Shown here in pieces: positions 58,388-64,000 of a stretch of 64,000 bases of DNA (its first letter is position 1; the number at the start of each line of letters is the position of its first letter). The notes beneath the pieces are model-generated. The model saw only the letters and a program-made list of their open reading frames with translations. It had not been told where the DNA came from and did not search any database. The DNA is taken from assembly GCF_001458315.1 (NCBI RefSeq), contig NZ_CYRX01000024.1, positions 1-64,000 of the forward strand. Direction: 5' to 3'. This DNA comes from Thalassobacter stenotrophicus (GTDB lineage: Bacteria > Pseudomonadota > Alphaproteobacteria > Rhodobacterales > Rhodobacteraceae). Position numbers and translations under genes: made by a program.

Positions 58388-58548
58388 GCTGAACGCGCCG
58401 CTTGCGCGGCATGACATTCTTGCGCGGCCTTCGGCCCCGCGAGGTGAGTATTTTGGGAACAAAGGAGATGGCCGGAGTAGGGTTTATCAAGGCTCGACAA
58501 TATGGTGCCTTTTTGGTGTTGTGCGCTGATTGGTGAGGGAGAGCCGCT
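58388..58548. repeat. intergenic element resembling Rhodobacteraceae small repeats
   Basis: This 161-base gap has a duplicated CTTGCGCGGC, a GCGCGGCC/GGCC-rich hairpin around 58420-58440 and then GGTGAGTATTTTGGGAACAA. The last motif looks like a short interspersed element I recall from this family's intergenic regions. Promoter of the LysE gene must also lie here. Confidence 0.4.
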
Positions 58549-59151
58549 TTGAGTTTTGAACATGTTATTCTGTTTAATCTGACCCTGCTGGCGGCGATCC
58601 TGTCCCCCGGACCAGCGTTGGTTATGGCCATTCGCACGACCCTATCAGCGGGGCGTCGTGCTGGGATCGCTATGGGATTTGGGCTGGGACTAATGGCGGC
58701 CGTTTGGACGGCTGCAGCATTGCTGGGCCTAGAGACCGTATTTGCGGCGTTTCCATGGGCCTATTGGGCGGCCAAAACGGTAGGTGCGGCGTATTTGATC
58801 TGGATTGCGATCCAGATGTGGAGAGGCGCGCGCACCCCCATTCAGACAGATTTACGTCCTGCGGGGCGGGCCTTTCGGGGCGGAGTATTGCTGCAAGCGG
58901 TTAACCCCAAGTCCGCTTTGTTTGCTGCAGCCGTTCTGATTGTGATTTTTCCGCCGGGATTAAGCGCGATAGATAAGGGACTGATTGTGATGAACCATTT
59001 CGCGGTGGAAATTGCGTTTTATACCGGGCTGTCCATGCTTTTGAGCACGCAAGCCGCGCAACGGCGGTACATGGCGGCGAAGCTGTATCTTGATCGCGGC
59101 GCGGCGGTGGTGATGGGGGCCCTTGGATTGCGATTGGTGTTGGGCCGATGA
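58549..59151 (+). CDS. LysE-family translocator
   Basis: A 200-residue, six-helix exporter of the LysE/RhtB family; AAILSPGPALVMAIRTTLSAG and VNPKSALFAAAVLIVIF are its hallmarks. It starts with TTG at 58549, preceded by GGGAGAG. It overlaps the pseudouridine kinase gene by four bases, so it belongs to the psuKG operon. It might export an amino acid or a breakdown product. Confidence 0.87.
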   Translation: MSFEHVILFNLTLLAAILSPGPALVMAIRTTLSAGRRAGIAMGFGLGLMAAVWTAAALLGLETVFAAFPWAYWAAKTVGAAYLIWIAIQMWRGARTPIQTDLRPAGRAFRGGVLLQAVNPKSALFAAAVLIVIFPPGLSAIDKGLIVMNHFAVEIAFYTGLSMLLSTQAAQRRYMAAKLYLDRGAAVVMGALGLRLVLGR

Positions 59152-60029
59152 TGCCGCAAGCCGTAGACGTTTTATGTATAGGCTCGGTTTTGTGGGACAT
59201 AATCGGGCGGTCATCATCGCACATGCGCGCGGGCTCAGATGTGCCTGGACGGATCACCCGTATCCCCGGCGGGGTCGCGATGAACATTGCTATGGCTCTC
59301 AAGGCGTATGGAATGCAGCCCGCGCTTTTGTCGACAGTCGGGCGCGATCCGGAGGGTGAGGAATTGGTCGCGGCTTGTGCGCGATTGGGCATGGTGACGA
59401 CGCACCTGTACCGATCAGAGGACCTGCCAACGGACACCTATATGGCGGTCGAGGGTGGCAACGGTTTGATCGCAGCAATTGCGGATGCTCACTCACTTGA
59501 GCAGGCTGGGGCCAAGATACTGCGCCCCTTGGAAAGCGGTACGTTAAAGGGCTGGGCGGGCATCATCGCGTTAGACGGCAACCTAACCGAGGCGCTGTTG
59601 TCTGACATCGCGGTCAGCGAAACATTCGCACGCACGGACCTACGGATTGCACCAGCCTCCCCCGGCAAGGCGGAGCGTCTCACCCCCTTTCTACACGCAG
59701 GGCGCGCCACGCTTTACGTAAACCTAGAAGAGGCGAACCTACTTCTCCGCGAAAGTCATGGAACCGCTGCGGATGCCGCGCGCGCATTGGTCGGACGCGG
59801 GGTCCACCGGGTGCTGGTCACCAATGGCGGGGACGCGGCAGCATGTGGATCGCAAAGCGGGACATTCACCGCACAGCCGCGCGAAGTGATGGTCACTCGC
59901 GTGACCGGCGCAGGAGACACTTTTATGGCCGCTCATATCGCGGCGGAGGCCAAGGGTGCCGCGCCCGACGCTGCCCTTGAGCGGGCGTTGGAGGCTGCGG
60001 CTATTTACGTCTCAGGCGAGACCTACTAG
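59148..60029 (+). CDS. psuK: pseudouridine kinase, PfkB family
   Basis: A 293-residue sugar kinase that phosphorylates pseudouridine. PfkB signatures are PGRITRIPGGVAMNIAMALKAYG near the N-terminus and VTRVTGAGDTFMAAHIAAE (catalytic Asp) near the C-terminus. Its assignment as PsuK rests on the adjacent psuG gene. It overlaps LysE and is followed by psuG after 51 bases. Confidence 0.88.
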   Translation: MMPQAVDVLCIGSVLWDIIGRSSSHMRAGSDVPGRITRIPGGVAMNIAMALKAYGMQPALLSTVGRDPEGEELVAACARLGMVTTHLYRSEDLPTDTYMAVEGGNGLIAAIADAHSLEQAGAKILRPLESGTLKGWAGIIALDGNLTEALLSDIAVSETFARTDLRIAPASPGKAERLTPFLHAGRATLYVNLEEANLLLRESHGTAADAARALVGRGVHRVLVTNGGDAAACGSQSGTFTAQPREVMVTRVTGAGDTFMAAHIAAEAKGAAPDAALERALEAAAIYVSGETY

Positions 60030-60080
60030 GGCAATCGGGACCATCGTATCCGCGAGGTCAAACACGTGAAAAGGACCGAG

Positions 60081-61004
60081 ATGATGTTGGACGTGCCAAT
60101 GCAAATGAGCGCAGAAGTTGCAGCCGCCCAAGCCAAGGGCGCACCGATTGTGGCGCTTGAGAGCACCATCATCACCCACGGCATGCCCTATCCGCAAAAC
60201 CTTGAAACAGCCCGCGCGGTTGAGGGCGTGGTTCGCAATGCCGGTGCGGTGCCCGCCACAATGGCCGTGCTGGATGGCACGCTGCATGTGGGGCTTGAGG
60301 ATACAGACCTAGATGCGCTTGCGCAGCGGAGCGATGCGCGCAAGCTGAGCCGGGCCGATTTGGCGCACTGCCTTGCAACGGGTGAGACCGGGGCCACCAC
60401 TGTTGCGGCCACCATGATCTGCGCACGCCTCGCAGGGATCGCGGTCTTTGCGACCGGGGGCATCGGCGGCGTCCACAAGGGTGCGGAAACCAGCTTTGAC
60501 GTCTCAGCCGACTTGACGGAGCTGGCGCGCACACCTGTCACTGTCGTCGCCGCTGGCGCGAAAGCGATCCTTGACGTGCCAAAAACGTTGGAGGTCCTAG
60601 AGACCCAAGGCGTTCCGGTCCTATGCTACCGCACGGATACTTTTCCGGCGTTTTGGTCCGCGACCAGCCCCCTGCCCGCGCCCCTACGCGCCGAAACCCC
60701 GGCCGAGATTGCCAAGGCACATTTGATGCGCGCGGCCCTCGGGTTGCCCGGCGGACAGCTCGTGGCCAATCCAATCCCGACGGAGGCCGAAATCCCGGCG
60801 GCCACCCTCGCCCCTCTCATCGCCACGGCTCAAGCCGAGGCGGACGCCGCCGGGATCAGCGCCAAGGCCGTCACCCCGTTTCTGCTGCGGCGTTTGTTTG
60901 AGCTGACAAACGGGGCCTCGCTTGAGGCGAACATTGCCCTCGTGATGAACAATGCACGCCTCGCCGCTGAAATCGCGGGCGAAATTGCGACACAGCGGCG
61001 CTAA
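60081..61004 (+). CDS. psuG: pseudouridine-5'-phosphate glycosidase
   Basis: Cleaves pseudouridine 5'-phosphate to uracil and ribose 5-phosphate (307 residues, close to E. coli PsuG). Motifs: PIVALESTIITHGMPYPQN, ATGGIGGVHKGAETSFDVSADL, VVAAGAKAILDVPKTLEVLET and LELTNGASLEANIALV. I chose ATG 60081 with AAGGA upstream rather than GTG 60066. Operon with psuK. Confidence 0.94.
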   Translation: MMLDVPMQMSAEVAAAQAKGAPIVALESTIITHGMPYPQNLETARAVEGVVRNAGAVPATMAVLDGTLHVGLEDTDLDALAQRSDARKLSRADLAHCLATGETGATTVAATMICARLAGIAVFATGGIGGVHKGAETSFDVSADLTELARTPVTVVAAGAKAILDVPKTLEVLETQGVPVLCYRTDTFPAFWSATSPLPAPLRAETPAEIAKAHLMRAALGLPGGQLVANPIPTEAEIPAATLAPLIATAQAEADAAGISAKAVTPFLLRRLFELTNGASLEANIALVMNNARLAAEIAGEIATQRR

Positions 61005-61079
61005 ATTCCGCGCTTCCTTGTGCGGCCCACCGCGCACCGCTACATATGCGGCTAGGACCGAGGAAAGACCGACCACCCA

Positions 61080-61823
61080 ATGCAAATTCCCATGCCCGAA
61101 GACCCCAAACCCCCACGCGTGGGGCTGTTCGCGCGGCTTCGCAACAATTTCCTAACCGGACTCATTGTGATTGCGCCCATTGGGCTGACCGTCTGGCTGA
61201 TCTGGACGGTTGTCGGTTGGATCGACGGATTTGTTTGGCCGTTTGTACCCGACGCCTACCAACCCACGCAGCTGCTGAACCGTATCCTTGGATTTGAGGG
61301 CGTGGACCAGATTGAGGTGAACGTTCGCGGCGTTGGCGTGGTGGTCTTCATCATATTTGCCATGCTTGTGGGCTGGGTGGCCAAGGGGTTGATCGGCCGG
61401 TCCCTGATCGGTTGGGCCGAAAGCCTTGTGCTAAGCGTGCCTGTTGTCCGCTCAGTCTATGGCGGCGTGAAACAGATCGCCGAGACGATTTTTGCACAAA
61501 CCGAAACCTCGTTCGAGAAAGCCTGCCTTGTGGAATATCCCCGCAAAGGTATTTGGGCGATTGCCTTTATCTCGACCGATGCAAAGGCCGAGATCGCGAC
61601 CAAAACCGTGGGTGAGGACAAAATCGTTTCGGTCTTTTTGCCGACCACGCCGAACCCAACATCAGGGTTCCTGCTGTTCGTGCCCAAAGAGGATATCATA
61701 ATCTTGGATATGTCCGTTGAGGACGCCGCCAAATTGGTAATCTCGGCAGGGTTGGTCTATCCTAATGGGGATGACCCAACCAAACCGCCGAAAAAGCGGA
61801 ACGGGCGCACACCCGAGGCCTAG
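61080..61823 (+). CDS. DUF502 membrane protein
   Basis: A 247-residue inner-membrane protein with two to three N-terminal helices (LIVIAPIGLTVWLIWTVV; GVVVFIIFAMLVGWVA) and a conserved cytoplasmic or periplasmic domain: RSVYGGVKQIAETIF, FLPTTPNPTSGFLLFVPKED, MSVEDAAKLVISAGLVYP. These are standard DUF502 features. Function unknown. It lies 75 bases after psuG and converges on thyX. Confidence 0.87.
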   Translation: MQIPMPEDPKPPRVGLFARLRNNFLTGLIVIAPIGLTVWLIWTVVGWIDGFVWPFVPDAYQPTQLLNRILGFEGVDQIEVNVRGVGVVVFIIFAMLVGWVAKGLIGRSLIGWAESLVLSVPVVRSVYGGVKQIAETIFAQTETSFEKACLVEYPRKGIWAIAFISTDAKAEIATKTVGEDKIVSVFLPTTPNPTSGFLLFVPKEDIIILDMSVEDAAKLVISAGLVYPNGDDPTKPPKKRNGRTPEA

Positions 61824-61844
61824 GCCCCGAGCGTGCAAATCTGA

Positions 61845-62768
61845 TTAAGCGTCGCCCCAGACGGCCTCAAACTCACGCCATTCACCTTTGGACATGCCCG
61901 AGTTTTCTTGGGTCACAACTTCGCCCGCAAGGCGGCGCTTGAGGCATTCAACGCCCTTGCCCGAAAGCTGTTGCGCGCCCATGCGGTAATCCTCGAACGC
62001 GCCATATGCGAAGGGCACCCAATCGCGGACCATTTCACAAATCGCATCCGCATAGACGCGGATTTCGTATTGCGCATGGGGGTCAGCACGCAGCCGTAGG
62101 AAGTGGAACAGGTTGTGCAAATCCACCTTCCAATACCACTGCGTGTAGATGTTGGTCGGCAGGTTCATGCGCGCCAATTCGCGAGCCAGCCCGGCCTGAC
62201 CATCCTGTGAGATCATCGCCTCATAGCTGTCGTATGCCTGATTGCTATCACGCTTTAGAATTTCGAGAACGCGCGCGGCCTCTTCACCCTCAAGAACATC
62301 GCCGCGGCCTTGGTTATTCACCACGGACTGTGCCGCCAGATGCTCCGCCGGCGGAATGTAGAACTCACGATCAAGGATCGAGTAGCGGGCTGAATATTCG
62401 TTCACATTCGCGGTCCGGTGACGGATCCACTGACGCGCAACGAACACGGGCAGTTTGACGTGCAGTTTGATCTCACACATCTCAAACGGAGTGGAGTGCC
62501 AATGCCGCATCAAATAGCGGATCAGGCCCTCATCGTTTTGAACCGATTTCGTGCCCTTGCCGTAGCTGACGCGCGCGGCCTGCGTGATGGCGGCGTCGTC
62601 ACCCATATAGTCGATCACACGGACAAACCCGTGATCCAAAACCGGCTGCGCGGTGTACAAGTGTTTCTCCATGCCCTCGCTTACGGCCCGCAATGTGGGG
62701 CGCGGATGGCTGCGCATTTCGGCGATTTCTTCTTCGGGGGTCATCGGTCGACTGGCCTGATCATTCAT
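61845..62768 (-). CDS. thyX: FAD-dependent thymidylate synthase
   Basis: Makes dTMP using FAD and methylene-tetrahydrofolate (307 residues). The ThyX motif is [15 protein letters not shown], with [19 protein letters not shown] and the C-terminal [12 protein letters not shown] also conserved. The ATG at 62768 is preceded by GGAGAA; 14 upstream residues are not supported. No ThyA gene is in the window. Confidence 0.95.
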   Translation of the reverse strand: MNDQASRPMTPEEEIAEMRSHPRPTLRAVSEGMEKHLYTAQPVLDHGFVRVIDYMGDDAAITQAARVSYGKGTKSVQNDEGLIRYLMRHWHSTPFEMCEIKLHVKLPVFVARQWIRHRTANVNEYSARYSILDREFYIPPAEHLAAQSVVNNQGRGDVLEGEEAARVLEILKRDSNQAYDSYEAMISQDGQAGLARELARMNLPTNIYTQWYWKVDLHNLFHFLRLRADPHAQYEIRVYADAICEMVRDWVPFAYGAFEDYRMGAQQLSGKGVECLKRRLAGEVVTQENSGMSKGEWREFEAVWGDA

Positions 62769-62881
62769 GAACTGTTCTCCACGCATGTTCGCGCCCGCAA
62801 CGGGCCACAAAAGCCGCGAATCGGGCCTTTCCGAACGTATTCGGGGTATAATCGCACGTGAACACTAGATGTGGTCAACTT

Positions 62882-62909
62882 TTGTCAGGATATCCACAAG
62901 ATATATAAA
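62882..62909 (+). promoter_or_regulatory. candidate promoter for gloA
   Basis: TTGTCA (62882-62887) and TATAAA (62904-62909) are 16 bases apart on the plus strand, about 100 bases before gloA. A good sigma-70-type match. Confidence 0.45.
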
Positions 62910-63014
62910 TCACAGCGGCTTTGCGCCCTGCCACCCGCATCAGACACAGCCATTGGTTGCGCCCACAGCCCCCGGCCCTATCTTGAGCGTAGAGTTCACT
63001 CACGAAAGTTCCCC

Positions 63015-63443
63015 ATGCCTATTACCTATCTGCACACAATGGTTCGGGTCCGCGACCTTGATGCCTCCATCGCGTTTTACAAGCTGCTCGGTCTCGAAGA
63101 GACCCGCCGCTATGAAAACGAAAAGGGCCGCTTTTCCCTGATTTTCATGTCGCCCCCCGGTCAAGAAAACGCCCATGTTGAGTTGACCTACAACTGGGAC
63201 GGTGATGAGGGCCTGCCCTCAGACAGTCGTCACTTTGGCCACCTCGCGTATCGGGTCGATAATATCTATGAGACCTGCCAGCACCTGATGGACAACGGTG
63301 TCACTATCAATCGCCCTCCCCGCGATGGGCATATGGCGTTTGTCCGCTCGCCCGATAACGTCTCGATTGAGCTGCTGCAAAGCGGGGATCATCTGGCCCC
63401 AGCAGAGCCTTGGGCATCCATGGAAAACACAGGCCATTGGTAA
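63015..63443 (+). CDS. gloA: lactoylglutathione lyase (glyoxalase I)
   Basis: Converts the methylglyoxal-glutathione hemithioacetal to lactoylglutathione (142 residues, standard). Metal ligands appear as His in YLHTMVRVRD, Glu in AHVELTYNW, His in FGHLAYRVD and Glu in VSIELLQ. The ATG at 63015 gives the family's usual N-terminus; 48 upstream residues look non-coding. The stop overlaps the start of the next gene. Confidence 0.94.
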   Translation: MPITYLHTMVRVRDLDASIAFYKLLGLEETRRYENEKGRFSLIFMSPPGQENAHVELTYNWDGDEGLPSDSRHFGHLAYRVDNIYETCQHLMDNGVTINRPPRDGHMAFVRSPDNVSIELLQSGDHLAPAEPWASMENTGHW

Positions 63444-64000
63444 GCCGCGCGGCGGCCCTTGCCCTTGCGGTAGTGATACACGCAGGGGCAGCTCAGGCCG
63501 CCTGTCGGCAGGCGCTGGTGCTGGCCTTGGACGTCTCTGGCTCGGTTGATGCCGATGAATACACACTCCAGCGGGAGGGGCTGGCCGCAGCCCTGACCGC
63601 GCCCTCTGTGCGCGATGTTCTGCTGAGCACGCCGCAGTTCCCCGTCTATATCGCTGCATTTGAATGGGCGGGACAGTTCGATCAATTCACCCTGCTGGAG
63701 TGGACGCCCATCACCGATTTAGCCACGCTAAATCAGGTGGCCGCGACGCTCCGCGCGCCGACCCTGCGGCCAGCCTCACGGTCCACCGCATTGGGCGCGT
63801 CTATGGCATATGCCGCAGCGCTGTTCCGCGATGCTCCGCCCACATGTTTGCAACGTACACTCGACATCTCAGGCGATGGCAAAAACAACGACTGGCCCGA
63901 TCCCAGCAGCCAGCAGCGCAAGCTGGAGGGCGTCACGATCAATGCGCTGGTCATCGGCGCAGACAACCCCGCCGCAGGGGACCAGCGGCAGGCCGAAATC
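63437..64000 (+). CDS. DUF1194 VWA-domain protein, truncated by window edge
   Basis: An exported VWA-fold protein, cut at the right edge after 188 codons. The start is TTG at 63437, overlapping the gloA stop, and gives a signal peptide VSRAAALALAVVIHAGAAQA. The metal-site motif is LALDVSGSVDADEY, followed by FEWAGQFDQFTLLEWTPI, RSTALGASMAYAAALF and TLDISGDGKNNDWPDP, all typical of DUF1194. Function unknown. Confidence 0.85.
   Translation, partial: MVSRAAALALAVVIHAGAAQAACRQALVLALDVSGSVDADEYTLQREGLAAALTAPSVRDVLLSTPQFPVYIAAFEWAGQFDQFTLLEWTPITDLATLNQVAATLRAPTLRPASRSTALGASMAYAAALFRDAPPTCLQRTLDISGDGKNNDWPDPSSQQRKLEGVTINALVIGADNPAAGDQRQAEI

Overview
The window looks like chromosome from a marine alphaproteobacterium of the Rhodobacteraceae/Roseobacter group. 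The evidence is a GC-rich, gene-dense layout with no gap over 300 bases, two complete tripartite tricarboxylate transporter (TTT) operons, a Paracoccus-type sox cluster ordered soxRS-VW-XYZABCDEF, a C4-pathway 5-aminolevulinate synthase, a DksA with a single zinc-finger cysteine, ThyX, DUF1194 and DUF2927 proteins. This placement rests on gene content, not on a database search.

Layout. 1-6.3 kb: a possible insertion-sequence end, then a secreted serine protease and a two-partner secretion pair (TpsB pore, TpsA adhesin). 6.5-14.6 kb: a carboxylate utilisation cluster with a GntR regulator, a FAD/Fe-S 2-hydroxyacid dehydrogenase, a divergent glyoxylate-type aminotransferase and TctCBA. 14.7-39.1 kb: a sulfur island of about 24 kb. 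It starts with a sulfide-detoxification operon (YgaP-like protein, split YeeE/YedE, persulfide dioxygenase, DUF442-SQR fusion, SulP), its Crp/Fnr regulator and a thioredoxin/CcdA pair. Next come two metallo-beta-lactamase-fold proteins (one SoxH-like), a YeeE/YedE transporter, the ALA synthase hemA with a DUF302 gene, the sox genes, the ArsR-type regulator SoxR and a further YeeE/YedE transporter. 39.1-42.9 kb: an SbcD/SbcC-like pair. 42.9-50.9 kb: a second TTT operon with an oxalyl-CoA-synthetase-like ligase, a ketopantoate-reductase-like protein and a Usp protein, diverging from an XRE/IrrE-type regulator. 50.9-64 kb: mostly housekeeping and small operons (secreted protease, flavin monooxygenase, dksA, moxR/VWA, DUF2927, GNAT, M48 protease, LysE-psuK-psuG, DUF502, thyX, gloA, and a DUF1194 protein cut by the window edge).

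How it fits together. Sulfide can be oxidised by SQR plus persulfide dioxygenase or by SoxEF. Thiosulfate is oxidised on the SoxYZ carrier by SoxAX, SoxB and SoxCD. CcdA/thioredoxin proteins supply periplasmic reductant, YeeE/YedE and SulP proteins move sulfur species or sulfate, and the adjacent ALA synthase can feed the haem demand of SoxA, X, D and E. A dyad ATTC-N8-GAAT occurs upstream of soxX and of the SoxH-like operon, with a near match between soxV and soxS; this points to one sulfide/persulfide-responsive regulon under SoxR.

Both TTT operons carry a strong hairpin between tctC and tctB, which would allow excess binding protein over membrane subunits. I saw no rRNA, tRNA or CRISPR array. 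Functions are inferred from motifs and family resemblance read by eye; nothing was searched against a database.
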